From a bacterium (GTDB lineage Bacteria > Desulfobacterota > JAPLJL01), in assembly GCA_028713675.1 (NCBI GenBank), contig JAQTNV010000022.1, forward strand, positions 1-55,596: a DNA stretch of 55,596 nucleotides. The letters run 5' to 3'. Shown piece by piece: positions 25,093 through 33,617 of the stretch. A program made the position numbers and the translations under genes. Under the pieces are notes generated by a model that worked only from the letters and a program-made list of their open reading frames with translations, did no database searches and was not told where the DNA came from. The first letter of the stretch is position 1. Every line of letters begins with the position of its first letter.

Positions 25093-25857
25093 TTGCCTTA
25101 TTCCAGAACGGGAAATAGAAAACCAATTTGTGTTGTTGTTCTTTTTCTACTCGTTACTCATTGCTCGTTGCTCATTGCTCCAGACGTTTTCGCCTACCTG
25201 CCTCCCCCCGAGCGGATCCTGGCCAAAACCCTGAAAACCATGCCCGACGGGACATTCCTCCGGGCCCGGGGAACCCTGGAATTACTGCCGCCGGAAACCT
25301 CCGCTCCCACCCTGGCCGTTTCCTTCCGGTTTTATCTCGCGATTCCCAATCAGATCAAGTTCGAGTTTTTCTCGCCCGCTTACGCGAAGGGCCTGACCGT
25401 GGTGGTGATCAAGAACAATATTCTCCTTTCGGCCAAGGATTCGGAACTTGCCCGGGTCATCGGCCCGGAACTGCCGAATCTTTTGCCGGCCCTGTTCAGC
25501 CCCTTCATCTCCGAGGGGATTAAAGCCCTTCGAACCAGCCTTACGGGCCTGGGAATAAATGTAGGCCAGGTCAGTCTCGAGCATTTCGAGCGCGAGATTG
25601 TTTACCGGATCGGCGGTACGGAAGCCGGGAATCCGGGGCTCTGGTTGAGCAAGGACAACTTTTTCCCCCGGCGGCTCGAGCTTTCCCGGGAAAAACCCGT
25701 CAGGATTGACTACCTCAAGTATCGTTTTCTCGAAAACAGCACCGCCTGTCCGGCGGAAATCGATCTTGATTCCGGGGGGAAACCGTGGGTGAAAATCCGG
25801 TTTTATTCGATCCAATTGATCCCCGCTTTTCTTCCGGGTTTCTTTTCGCTCAAGTAA
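25093..25857 (+). CDS. Exported LolA-like protein of unknown function
   Basis: The 254-aa protein has an N-terminal signal peptide (hydrophobic residues about 13-30, cleavage probably after DVFA at 34). The rest is beta-rich, resembling outer-membrane lipoprotein carrier or sorting proteins: LRARGTLELLPPET, LAVSFRFYLAIPNQIKFEFF and RRLELSREKPVRIDYLKYRF. No catalytic motif is visible. The start is TTG at 25093 with a purine-rich AAAGAGGAAAAAA upstream. The hydrophobic core of the signal peptide is encoded by tandem cattgctc/gttgctc words like those in the intergenic arrays. A LolA-fold role is inference. Confidence 0.6.
   Translation: MPYSRTGNRKPICVVVLFLLVTHCSLLIAPDVFAYLPPPERILAKTLKTMPDGTFLRARGTLELLPPETSAPTLAVSFRFYLAIPNQIKFEFFSPAYAKGLTVVVIKNNILLSAKDSELARVIGPELPNLLPALFSPFISEGIKALRTSLTGLGINVGQVSLEHFEREIVYRIGGTEAGNPGLWLSKDNFFPRRLELSREKPVRIDYLKYRFLENSTACPAEIDLDSGGKPWVKIRFYSIQLIPAFLPGFFSLK
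25147..25182. repeat. Heptad array (ttgctc type) inside a signal-peptide coding region
   Basis: Words actcgtt, actcatt, gctcgtt and gctcatt follow one another every 7 nt and encode the LVTHCSLLIA part of the LolA-like protein's signal peptide. Confidence 0.7.
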
Positions 25858-25915
25858 TGCCGGTAATTTATCCCAGTGTGGTGTCTCAGGAGTATATTAA
25901 GAATGATTATTTTTT

Positions 25916-25974
25916 CGTAGGGGAGCCCTTCCACGGGCTCCTTCCTCGGGCGGCCGCGGAGGGCCGCCCCTACG
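25916..25974. repeat. Palindromic intergenic repeat (CGTAGGGG ... CCCCTACG)
   Basis: The ends are inverted repeats, with two internal hairpins: GGAGCCC/GGGCTCC and GGGCGGCC/GGGCCGCCC. It lies between the LolA-like gene and plsY. Similar gtagggg palindromes are widespread in bacterial genomes. Confidence 0.75.
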
Positions 25975-26053
25975 CAAGAAAAATCAAAGGCAGATTCGAG
26001 CCTGATTATGCAAAATCATTTTCGAAACGCGACACGTGATTTTTGGTGAAAAC

Positions 26054-26632
26054 ATGCTGGTTCTGATCGGGCTGTTTATTTTCAGTTATTTCCTGGGGTC
26101 CATTCCCACCGGGTATCTCCTGGCTCGAAGCAAGGGGATCGATATCCGCGATGTGGGCAGCGGCAACATCGGGGCCACCAACGTCGCCCGCGCCCTCGGG
26201 AAAAAGGCCGCGATCGCGACCTTTGCCGGGGACGCGCTGAAAGGGGTGATCCCGGTCCTGGTGGCCGGGTGGCTGGATCTCGGGATCAAGACCGAGGCGG
26301 TGGCCGGGCTGCTGGCCTTCCTGGGGCACTGCTTCTCGGTGTTCCTGAAATTCAAGGGTGGAAAGGGAGTGGCGACCGGGTTCGGGGCCTGCCTGGCGCT
26401 GGCGCCGGTTCCCGCCCTGATCGCGATCGCGCTCTGGGGCGTGATCTTTCTCTCCACCCGGCTCTCTTCCCTGGCCGCCCTGGTTGCGGCCCTGGTCCTA
26501 CCGTGGCTGGTCTGGTTTATCAGCAAGCCGCCGGTTCTCTTTTACTATACCCTGCCGGTGATCGTCATCCTCATTTTCAACCACCGGGAAAACATCCAGC
26601 GGCTCTGGAAGGGGAAAGAGTCGAAGTTTTAG
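26054..26632 (+). CDS. plsY: Glycerol-3-phosphate acyltransferase PlsY
   Basis: PlsY transfers the acyl group from acyl-phosphate to glycerol-3-phosphate, the first step of phospholipid synthesis, in the inner membrane. Conserved loops are visible: SYFLGSIPTGYLLAR, DVGSGNIGATNVARALGK, the FLGHCFSVFLKFKGGKGVAT stretch and FNHRENIQRLWKGKE at the C-terminus. The length of 192 aa and five to six helices fit. ATG 26054 is chosen over GTG 26036 because the usual PlsY N-terminus begins directly with the first helix. Confidence 0.95.
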   Translation: MLVLIGLFIFSYFLGSIPTGYLLARSKGIDIRDVGSGNIGATNVARALGKKAAIATFAGDALKGVIPVLVAGWLDLGIKTEAVAGLLAFLGHCFSVFLKFKGGKGVATGFGACLALAPVPALIAIALWGVIFLSTRLSSLAALVAALVLPWLVWFISKPPVLFYYTLPVIVILIFNHRENIQRLWKGKESKF

Positions 26633-26675
26633 CTTGTGTTTCCTCGTGGTTTGGCCACGGGGTTATCATATTTAC

Positions 26676-26739
26676 GTCATTCCGGGCTTGACCCGGAATC
26701 CAGATTAGGCTTCTGGATCCCGGCTTTCGCCGGGATGAC
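26676..26739. repeat. REP-like palindrome (GTCATTCCGGG ... CCGGGATGAC)
   Basis: An inverted repeat of the very common gtcattcc/ggatgac type, with inner hairpins around TCTGGATCC and GGCTTTCGCC. It lies between plsY and the following lipoprotein gene. Confidence 0.8.
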
Positions 26740-26772
26740 AACAAACGGACCCCATATACATTACAGGGAGAG

Positions 26773-28749
26773 ATGCGGAAAAATTACGTTCGTATTTTCT
26801 GGGCTGTATTCTTTACCGCGACACTTTTCTCCTGCGGGGGGACGACGGCCGGCCCCAAGAGCTTTTCGATCCCGGCCGGCTGCCAGCCCCTGACGCTTTC
26901 CTCCTGCTTCCTGCCTTTCCCGTCCAGTTTTTACGAGGAAGCGGTTACTTCCACCCAGTCGGGATTCAAAGTGGTTTATCCGGCTAGCGTCCTACCGGTC
27001 CACCAGAACGGCACCACGCTTGACCCGGAGCTTTTCGGCCGCGAGGACGGCTTCAGTCCGGCCACGGGTATCCTGGCTTATTTCGGCACCCGCCTCGATC
27101 CATCGAATCTTCCCTCGATTCATCACCCGGAGGATTCACTGACGAAGGACAGCCTGGTCCAGCTCCTCCGGTACTCGGACGGGGAGCGGGTCCCGCTTTT
27201 CGCCGAGGTGGACGCCCAGGCGGGGGACAGCCGGAACCAGGCGCTGAAAATCCGGCCGATAAAAAGACTGGATGTCTCCACCCGCTATGTCTGCGTGATT
27301 AAAAAAGGTTTAAAGGATGAAGCGGGCCAGGAGATCCCGGTACCCGAACCCTTCAAGTCGCTCCGGGACGGGAACAAGACCGATAACACGGTGGCGGAGG
27401 GATACCGTTCCCGGGCCGAGGAAAACATCAAATTTCTGAAAAAACAGGGTTTGAAAAAATCGGACATCCTCCTCGCCTGGGATTTCACCACCGCCAGCGA
27501 GGCCATGATCACCGGGCCGCTGGTGGCCATGCGGGACAAGGCGATCGAGGAAATGCATTTTTCCCTCGATAATCCCCCGAACCTTACTATCGAGTCCGAT
27601 TCAGAGTTTCCCTCGAGTTCCACCGGTTTCATCCACCGGAAAATCACCGGGAAGTTCGACGTGCCCTGGTTTCTAAAGGATGACGGGAGATTGAACTGGG
27701 GGGCGGACGGGAAACCGGAAATTGTCAAAATGGGGAAGGCCGGTTTCGTAGTCCATGTTCCAGAATCCGCAGCCGACTTTTATTCCAATGGCAATGCCGA
27801 CATCCTGATTTATGGGCACGGTCTTTTCGGGACTGCCGAGGAAGAAATGTGGACTGATTATCAACGGGGCCTGATCAACGATCTAAAAATGGTTCAGGTC
27901 GGAACCGATTGGATCGGGGTAAGCAAGCCGGATGTCGCGATGCTGGCCCAGGCGATCGGCAATCTGAACCAGGTCACGCTGGTTACGGAAAGGATCATGC
28001 AGGCCCACGTTAATTTCCTGATTTTAGCGTGGATATTTTCTCTGGATTGGGTAGGACAGATTATGTGCGTAATGGCGCCTTGTCCCGGACCGCTCAAGAC
28101 GTATTACCTGGGTATTTCCAATGGCGGGGTGCAGGGCGGGACTTTCATGGCGCTTTCCCCGGACGTCCAGCGCGGGATCCTGAATGTTCCCGGGGCGGCC
28201 TGGAGCATGATGCTGGAGAGAAGTTTCGTGTTCAAATCCCTGATCGACCTGCTCAAGGCCCAGTTCCCCGACCCGCTCGACCGCCAGATCGTCCTGGCCC
28301 TGGTCCAGGTGCTGTTCGACCCCATCGATCCCATCAATTTCGCTCCGCACGCCGTCAACGATCCCCTGGGGACTGAAAAGAAAACCATTCTGGTCCAGGA
28401 ATCTTATGGTGACGCCCTGGTCCCCAACCTGGCCACCGAGACGCTGGCCCGGACGATGGGGCTTCCCGGCCTGGCGCCCCTGGTTTCCCCGGTTTACGGG
28501 ATTACCGAAGCGAATTCGCCGCTCTCGGGCTCGGGGTTCACGATTTTCAACACCACCCCGACGCCGCTTCCCGGGGATACCAACGCTCCCATGAGCCAGG
28601 ACAACATCGCCCACGAGGGCTGCCGGAGAGTGACGGCGGCGGTCGAGCAGATGAAGGCTTTCTTCAAGGAAGACGGCCAGGTAGTGCAGACCTGCAGCGG
28701 GCAATGCAACCCGGGGAGCGGCTACGTGCCCTGGGCGCCGTTTCCGTGA
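26773..28749 (+). CDS. Large lipoprotein with alpha/beta-hydrolase-like C-terminal half
   Basis: The 658-aa protein begins with a lipoprotein signal (TLFSCGG, Cys21). The N-terminal half (about 30-330) contains Ig-like or adhesion-like beta segments (ILAYFGTRLDPSNLPSI, KIRPIKRLDVSTRYVCVIKK). The C-terminal half looks like an alpha/beta hydrolase: an oxyanion-type YGHGLFG, a nucleophile elbow GISNGG with Ser449, then a candidate acid in ESYGDALVPN and a His in HEGCRR. The substrate is unknown, and an esterase- or lipase-like role at the outer membrane is inference. ATG 26773 has AGGGAGAG just upstream. It stands alone between repeats. Confidence 0.65.
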   Translation: MRKNYVRIFWAVFFTATLFSCGGTTAGPKSFSIPAGCQPLTLSSCFLPFPSSFYEEAVTSTQSGFKVVYPASVLPVHQNGTTLDPELFGREDGFSPATGILAYFGTRLDPSNLPSIHHPEDSLTKDSLVQLLRYSDGERVPLFAEVDAQAGDSRNQALKIRPIKRLDVSTRYVCVIKKGLKDEAGQEIPVPEPFKSLRDGNKTDNTVAEGYRSRAEENIKFLKKQGLKKSDILLAWDFTTASEAMITGPLVAMRDKAIEEMHFSLDNPPNLTIESDSEFPSSSTGFIHRKITGKFDVPWFLKDDGRLNWGADGKPEIVKMGKAGFVVHVPESAADFYSNGNADILIYGHGLFGTAEEEMWTDYQRGLINDLKMVQVGTDWIGVSKPDVAMLAQAIGNLNQVTLVTERIMQAHVNFLILAWIFSLDWVGQIMCVMAPCPGPLKTYYLGISNGGVQGGTFMALSPDVQRGILNVPGAAWSMMLERSFVFKSLIDLLKAQFPDPLDRQIVLALVQVLFDPIDPINFAPHAVNDPLGTEKKTILVQESYGDALVPNLATETLARTMGLPGLAPLVSPVYGITEANSPLSGSGFTIFNTTPTPLPGDTNAPMSQDNIAHEGCRRVTAAVEQMKAFFKEDGQVVQTCSGQCNPGSGYVPWAPFP

Positions 28750-28830
28750 AAAAAGGTCATAGGTGGTGGGTCATAGGTCATGGGGAAAGAGCATAGGGCA
28801 TAGGGCATAGGGCATAGGGCAAAAAGTTTT
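28750..28830. repeat. Heptad array (gtcatagg / gcataggg)
   Basis: Begins within a few bases of the lipoprotein stop codon: gtcatagg and ggtgggtcatagg words, then four gcataggg units in perfect 7-nt tandem, immediately left of repeat element copy B. Confidence 0.85.
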
Positions 28831-28837
28831 TTGTTTG

Positions 28838-29240
28838 TAGGGTTATTGGGTTTTAGCGGAGTACCGGGGGGGAGGTTCTCGCGATACGAACTTTTGGGAA
28901 ACCAGGCTACGATAAACTCGACGATAAAATATTTATCGATACCGGCTAGACCCGGTTGCCCCGAGCACATTCGTTTCACTCAGTGTAAACTCAGTCGAGG
29001 GGCGGGTCAGCCTGCCGGGCAAACGGCACGGCACCTATTGTGAGGTTTACCCTGAGCTTTGTCGAAGGGGGAGCGTCCATTCTTCGCAGCAGTGCTGCTC
29101 ATCAGGATAAAAAACCTTCCCCCCCAAAAAAGAAAAAGAGCTTAATTTCTTCGTGGAAAAGCTGCTTCGAAGGATAAAAAGGCCTGCCCGGGAAACCATT
29201 TAATGAAAAAGGGGCCGGGACTATACGCACGGCCCGTCAT
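28838..29240. repeat. Interspersed repeat element, copy B
   Basis: This matches copy A (8508-8862) along its whole length, in the same orientation. Its inverted-repeat ends are GGGGGGGAGGTT (28866-28877) and AACCTTCCCCCC (29113-29124). It carries an extra stretch of about 47 bp near 28956-29002 (ccccgagcacattcg ... gtcgagggg) that looks like a partial copy of the neighbouring ctgagctttgtcgaagg segment. A stretch of over 50 bp around the GCAGCAGTGCTGC palindrome is identical or nearly so to copy A. The right end has a decayed form of the GGGCCGGG terminator hairpin found at copy A. Confidence 0.75.
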
Positions 29241-29249
29241 TTCAGTTTG

Positions 29250-29272
29250 TGCGCAGGCTGAAGCCTGTGGCT
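29250..29272. repeat. Small palindromic repeat (CGCAGGCT/AGCCTGTG)
   Basis: A GCAGGCT-GA-AGCCTG hairpin followed by GGCTACC, between element copy B and the 3' end of the transporter gene. Related hairpins occur at 36344 and 36460. Confidence 0.5.
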
Positions 29273-29287
29273 ACCAAAAAGAAATTT

Positions 29288-31264
29288 CTAAGCCTGACGG
29301 ATCGGGAGGATCACGGAAGTGATCCCGTCCCAGTGCAGACGCCGCTGGATGGCGAAGGCGGTCTCATTGTGCAGGAGCTTGTGATAAAACTTCTCCAGGC
29401 GGAAGGTGATCTGCCCGGTGAAGACGACGGACTGGGGATATTCCTTGATGATGGATTCACAGAGGGCCACGGCGCTTTCCACCACGTCCGTCGCCACTTC
29501 CATCCGGTAATCGGCCGGGTAGCCGAGCCGCCGGGCCAGGTTCACGTATTTCTCCAGGGATTCCTTCACCGACTGTTCCAGCGCGGCGGCCGCGTCCGCG
29601 CCCTTGAACGAGCCGGAATCAACCACCCCGACCGAAACGAAATATATGTTTTTGAAGGTGTTGGGGAACTTGGTGGTGATGGAAAGCAGGGTATGGATAC
29701 CGAACCCGGAGTATCCGCCGACCAGTTGGATGGCGGTCAGATCTTCGTGCCGGAGCGGCTGGTTATTATACGGCCCCGGGGTGGGCAGGTCTTTAAAGAT
29801 CTCGTCCAGCTTGACCATACTCTTGGTGACTTTGCGGTAATGGCTGCGGATCAGCGAGCAGAACCCGACCAGCCCCAGGGTGATCATGAGGGTCAGCAGG
29901 CTTCCCTCCGAAAACTTGACTACGATGATCACCAGGAGGATCGTCAGGCAGACCACCAGGCCCAGGAGACTGACGCTGAGATGACGGCGCCACAGAGGGT
30001 CGGAATTACGGCTCCGGAAAAATAAACGGGCCATGCCCAGGTTGGAGAGGGTAAAAGTGATGAATACATTGATCGAATACATGACCACCAGGGCCGAAAT
30101 CGAGCCATGGGTGTAGAAAACCAGGAGAACGGACGCGAGGCCCATGATCACGATCCCGTTCTGCATCGTGAGTCTTTCCGAAAGCGAGGAGAAGCGGTGG
30201 GGGAGCCAGGAGTCGATGGCCATGTTGGCCATTACTTGAGGCCCGCCCACGAAGCCGGTCTGGGCCCCGACCAGGAGAAGGGCGCCCTCGGATAAAATGG
30301 TAATGAAGGCGATTTCCCTTCCCAGGGGCCAGTTGGCGAACAGCCCGTCGGCCAAAACCGAATTCAAAGTCCGGCCTTCCATCGGGTGGACACCCATGAT
30401 CGAGTAGCATAAAAACAGCATCCCCGCGGTGAAAGCCAGGGAGACGGCCATGTAAAGCATGGTCTTCTTCCCGGTCTGGACCTTGGGTTCCCGCATGATT
30501 TGCATCCCGTTGGAAACCGCTTCCAGGCCCGTGTAGGTTCCTCCCCCCAGGGAGAAAGCCCGGAGGAAAACAAACATTATCCCGACCCAGCCGATCGTGG
30601 AAAGATCGCCCTGGATCCCGCCGTGGATTTCCCGGGCCAGCGGTTGGATTTGATCGCTATGGGCGAATACCCCGTAACAAAGCATGACGATGTGGGTGAT
30701 GATGAAAACCATGAAGATCGGGGCCAGGACCACGATGGATTCCTTCACCCCCCGGAGGTTGAGAACAATCATGAGAATGATCAGGAGGCAGGCGGCCGGG
30801 ACTTTGAATTCATGCAACTGCATCGGCAGGTAGCTGAAAATTGCATCCACGCAGGAAACCAGGGAAACGGTTATGGTCAGAACATAACCCAGAATCAGGG
30901 CGGAGCCGGAAATGGCCCCCACCCTTTTTCCCAGGAACTGGGTGGCGACGATATAACCGCCGCCTCCGTGGGGGAATTTTTCGATGATCCGGGAATAAGA
31001 ATAAGAAATAATAAAGACGCACAGGGCCGTGGCCAGGCCGAGGAAGACCGCCAGGTAGGTGTGGCTCCCCAGGGCTTTATAGGCGATTTCCGGACCGTAG
31101 GACGAGGAGGAAAGGCCGTCGGCGCCCAGGCCGACCCAGGCCAGGAGGGCGACCAGGGAGATCTTCTGATACAGCGAAGGGTCGTCGATTTTCTTCGGTT
31201 CGCCGATCAGCAGGTGCCGGACTCGGGTGAGAAAGCCTGGCTTTTGAGTTCCGTTGCTATCCAT
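29288..31264 (-). CDS. APC-superfamily permease, KimA-like, with cytosolic C-terminal domain
   Basis: The 658-aa protein has about twelve transmembrane helices (residues about 35-490) starting with KISLVALLAWVGLGADGLSS, which contains the unwound-helix signature of APC transporters, and SRIIEKFPHGGGGYIVATQF. A cytosolic C-terminal domain of about 150 residues (AIQLVGGYSGFGIHTLLSIT ... YPQSVVFTGQITF) resembles a universal-stress-protein-like fold. The architecture recalls the potassium importer KimA, which also has such a tail, but an amino-acid permease is the alternative. No partner genes are adjacent. Confidence 0.75.
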   Translation of the reverse strand: MDSNGTQKPGFLTRVRHLLIGEPKKIDDPSLYQKISLVALLAWVGLGADGLSSSSYGPEIAYKALGSHTYLAVFLGLATALCVFIISYSYSRIIEKFPHGGGGYIVATQFLGKRVGAISGSALILGYVLTITVSLVSCVDAIFSYLPMQLHEFKVPAACLLIILMIVLNLRGVKESIVVLAPIFMVFIITHIVMLCYGVFAHSDQIQPLAREIHGGIQGDLSTIGWVGIMFVFLRAFSLGGGTYTGLEAVSNGMQIMREPKVQTGKKTMLYMAVSLAFTAGMLFLCYSIMGVHPMEGRTLNSVLADGLFANWPLGREIAFITILSEGALLLVGAQTGFVGGPQVMANMAIDSWLPHRFSSLSERLTMQNGIVIMGLASVLLVFYTHGSISALVVMYSINVFITFTLSNLGMARLFFRSRNSDPLWRRHLSVSLLGLVVCLTILLVIIVVKFSEGSLLTLMITLGLVGFCSLIRSHYRKVTKSMVKLDEIFKDLPTPGPYNNQPLRHEDLTAIQLVGGYSGFGIHTLLSITTKFPNTFKNIYFVSVGVVDSGSFKGADAAAALEQSVKESLEKYVNLARRLGYPADYRMEVATDVVESAVALCESIIKEYPQSVVFTGQITFRLEKFYHKLLHNETAFAIQRRLHWDGITSVILPIRQA

Positions 31265-31331
31265 GGCAGCTAGGTATTGTAAACAGGTATTCTAATAAAG
31301 GAAATCGTCAAGGACGAGATGGAAGCCGGGG

Positions 31332-32384
31332 TCAGGGCCGGGGATGCTCCAGCTCGGAACGGCACTGGTCCCGGGCCTTGAGGATGCCCTCCAGAAACCA
31401 GGAAGGATAATACTTGCCTTCCCACTCCTTATAAATGGCCTGCGCCCGGGCGCGGATGTCCCTGACCATCGCGGGATCGAGCTCCACCATTTCCACTCCC
31501 CGCTTGATCAGGGACTGCCGGGCATCTTCCTCGTCTCGGCGCATCTTTTCCCGGAGAGGGATCATATATTTCTGCATCTTTTCTTTCATCATTTCCCGGA
31601 TCTCAGGGGGAAGAGAGTCGAAAACCTCTTTCTTGACGACCAACATAGCCGGGCAATAGGCAGTTCCCGATTGCTTCACGTCGGTCATGTATTTGATCAT
31701 CGTATACCACTGAAGGGCGATAGTGGTGTAATAGGACCCGTAAACGGTGTCCACCATCCCGGTCTGCAGGGCGGTTATCACTTCCGGGAGGGAAAGCGGG
31801 ACGGTGTTGACGATCCCGAACATCCGGGCCACCGCCTGGTCCAACCCCAGCCCCGACCAGACCCAGATCTTGGCCTTTTTGAGTTCCTCCAGGTCTTTCA
31901 TCGCGCGCTTGGAGAAAAAAACGCTGAACCCTACGTCCCCGCGCCCCAGAAGCGCCAGGCCTTTTTCCGCGAAAATCTTTTCCGCCATTTCATGGGTCCG
32001 GTCCCAGACGCAGTCGACTTCTTCATAACTCCGGAAAAGGTCCGGCAGGGAGTAAACGATCGCCTCGGGGGCGATTTTTTGCAGTCCCACGGTCAGGAGG
32101 GCCAGGCCCTGAAGCTGGCCGATCCGGAGTTTGCGGACCGCGTCGGGTTCATCGCCCATTACGGCCCCGAAATACCAGATGTTTTTGATCCGGCCGCCGC
32201 TGGCTTCCTCGATCTCCCGGGAGGCCTGATTGACGATATCGCCCCAGAAGGTGTTCTCGGGGGCGATCGTGGCCCATTTGATGACATATTGAGGCTTCGG
32301 GGCGGGGGAGGGCGCTTCCGCGGCCGGGAGGCGGACGGGCAGAAAAAAGAGCAGAGTCAGGCTCAAAAAAAGGTTCTTCTTCAT
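31332..32384 (-). CDS. TRAP-type periplasmic solute-binding protein (DctP-like), copy 1
   Basis: The 350-aa protein has a signal peptide (cleavage near LPAAEA, 22-24) and the DctP fold. Family stretches are YVIKWATIAPENTFWGDIVN, IKNIWYFGAVMGDEPDAVRK, LRIGQLQGLALLTVGL and ALQTGMVDTVYGSYYTTIAL. The usual ligands of such proteins are carboxylates. No DctQ/DctM membrane genes are nearby. A clear paralog lies at 49355-50389 with the same WYxGxVMGDE and RKxRxGQLQG blocks, so the two belong to one subfamily. It is separated from the upstream tetR gene by a strong terminator. Confidence 0.88.
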   Translation of the reverse strand: MKKNLFLSLTLLFFLPVRLPAAEAPSPAPKPQYVIKWATIAPENTFWGDIVNQASREIEEASGGRIKNIWYFGAVMGDEPDAVRKLRIGQLQGLALLTVGLQKIAPEAIVYSLPDLFRSYEEVDCVWDRTHEMAEKIFAEKGLALLGRGDVGFSVFFSKRAMKDLEELKKAKIWVWSGLGLDQAVARMFGIVNTVPLSLPEVITALQTGMVDTVYGSYYTTIALQWYTMIKYMTDVKQSGTAYCPAMLVVKKEVFDSLPPEIREMMKEKMQKYMIPLREKMRRDEEDARQSLIKRGVEMVELDPAMVRDIRARAQAIYKEWEGKYYPSWFLEGILKARDQCRSELEHPRP

Positions 32385-32452
32385 TTTTATAAAGTTAGGA
32401 AGGAATATCCCCCGTCTACTATTTTCATTTTACCCCTTCCCGGGGTGAGTTC

Positions 32453-32492
32453 AAGCAAAAAAAGCGGAGGGGCCAGACGGCCTCTCCGCTTC
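32453..32492 (-). terminator. Strong intrinsic terminator downstream of the tetR gene
   Basis: AAGCGGAGGGGCC and GGCCTCTCCGCTT form a 13-bp stem (one mismatch) around the loop AGAC; on the minus strand a run of seven T follows. Confidence 0.9.
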
Positions 32493-32499
32493 AATATTT

Positions 32500-32555
32500 A
32501 TTCCTATCGGTTTAATCGGTTACCGGTTTTCGGCTACCTGCCACCCTCCCTGCTT
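32500..32555. repeat. Short word array (atcggtt / accggtt / ctacctgcc)
   Basis: Words atcggttt, atcggtta, ccggtttt and cggctacctgcc recur between the terminator and the tetR 3' end; similar ctaccggctactg words occur at 8870-8900. Confidence 0.5.
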
Positions 32556-32613
32556 TTTTTAAAGCAGCCCCATCAGGCGGGAGATGATGAGCTTCATGAA
32601 AATATTTTCAAGC

Positions 32614-33276
32614 TCAGTTCGGGTTTTTAACCGGCCCCGGTTTCTCGATGCCCTTGAAGAGAAGCTGGCAGAGGTTTTCGGTCAGCTCATCGGGAGAGAT
32701 CTTCTGGCTGATTTTCACCCAGGCCAGGCAGGTGTTTTCGATGCTCCCCCGGATCACCTGGCGGATCAGGGCGGGGGGAAGGTCGTCGCGGATCTCCCCG
32801 GTCTCGATCCCCTCTTTCAGGATGCCGAGCTCAAGGATGGCGAATCTTTTCAGCACCTGGTAGGGCGCGCTCTGGTAGAAATCATGGAAGCTCAAAACCT
32901 CGAGCATGAGCATCTGGCCGAAGACCCGTTCCTCCGCGTAGGTATTGAGATAAAACCAGATGAGCTTCCGGATCTTGTTCCGGGCTCCGTTGATCCCCTT
33001 GAGGTGAAGCTGTGCCTGCTCGAGATGATGTTCCATGTCCCGGGCCAGGACCTGGTAGAGCAGGTCGCGCTTGTCCTTGAAATACTTGTAAATCAGGGCC
33101 TCGGTCACCCCGGCGGTCTTGGCGATTTCGGCGGTGGTGATGGCGCCGAACTCCTTGTTTTCCAGGAGCGACTTGAGGGCTTTTTCGATCTTCTGCCGGC
33201 CGGGGGGTGGGGTGCGGTCCCCGTTGGGGGCGGCGGGTTCGGAAACATCCTTCCGGCCGGTCGGGTTTTGGGACAC
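32614..33276 (-). CDS. TetR-family transcriptional regulator
   Basis: The N-terminal helix-turn-helix reads TTAEIAKTAGVTEALIYKYF with KDKRDLL after it. The C-terminal part is helical, as in TetR ligand-binding domains (WFYLNTYAEERVFGQMLMLE). The frame runs open to 33576, but GTG at 33276 is preceded by GGAGGAAGG at workable spacing, and everything upstream lacks domain character. This gives 220 aa, the usual TetR size. It faces away from the acyl-CoA operon starting at 33618, so it probably represses that operon with an acyl-CoA or substrate ligand. The start is moderately certain. Confidence 0.85.
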   Translation of the reverse strand: MSQNPTGRKDVSEPAAPNGDRTPPPGRQKIEKALKSLLENKEFGAITTAEIAKTAGVTEALIYKYFKDKRDLLYQVLARDMEHHLEQAQLHLKGINGARNKIRKLIWFYLNTYAEERVFGQMLMLEVLSFHDFYQSAPYQVLKRFAILELGILKEGIETGEIRDDLPPALIRQVIRGSIENTCLAWVKISQKISPDELTENLCQLLFKGIEKPGPVKNPN

Positions 33277-33439
33277 CTGGAAAAACCTTCCTCCGGGGGC
33301 CCTTTCGGGCTCCGGGTTGAGACTCACTAACTTGCCAGCGGGTATTCTTTTATCAGAGAAAGATTGTTCGGTCAAGAAGCGGGGGAAAAGGGGAGAAACC
33401 CGGCCGGGATTCCCGATTTTAGCGTCGGTAACGGGGGGC

Positions 33440-33469
33440 TTGACAAATCGGCCGGAGTTAGGGTAAATA
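33440..33469 (+). promoter_or_regulatory. Probable sigma70 promoter of the thiolase operon in the tetR intergenic region
   Basis: TTGACA (33440-33445) and TAAATA (33464-33469) with an 18-bp spacer lie in the 341-bp gap between the tetR GTG and the operon. Downstream, around 33535-33555, GAGGATTACTAACCTC is an imperfect palindrome that could be an operator. A strong AAGGAGGG ribosome site precedes ATG 33618. No other gene is seen in the gap. Confidence 0.5.
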
Positions 33470-33617
33470 TCAACCGGCTGGCTAAGGTATTTACAATTAG
33501 GGAAGAGCAGTTTCGGTCCGGGTTTGGACCTCCGAGTGAGGATTACTAACCTCGACCGACGGGAATCCGCAATCACCGGTTTAAGGAAGGATAAACGATG
33601 AAAGGAGGGTATTCTTC

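Noticed and set aside
28750-28830. Possible CRISPR-like array in the catagg repeats
   Set aside because: Units are 7-8 nt without spacers of defined length, and no cas gene is in the window.
33277-33576. N-terminal extension of the TetR regulator to the first ATG
   Set aside because: The extra 100 residues look like translated intergenic DNA and include the promoter of the divergent operon; GTG 33276 has a ribosome site.
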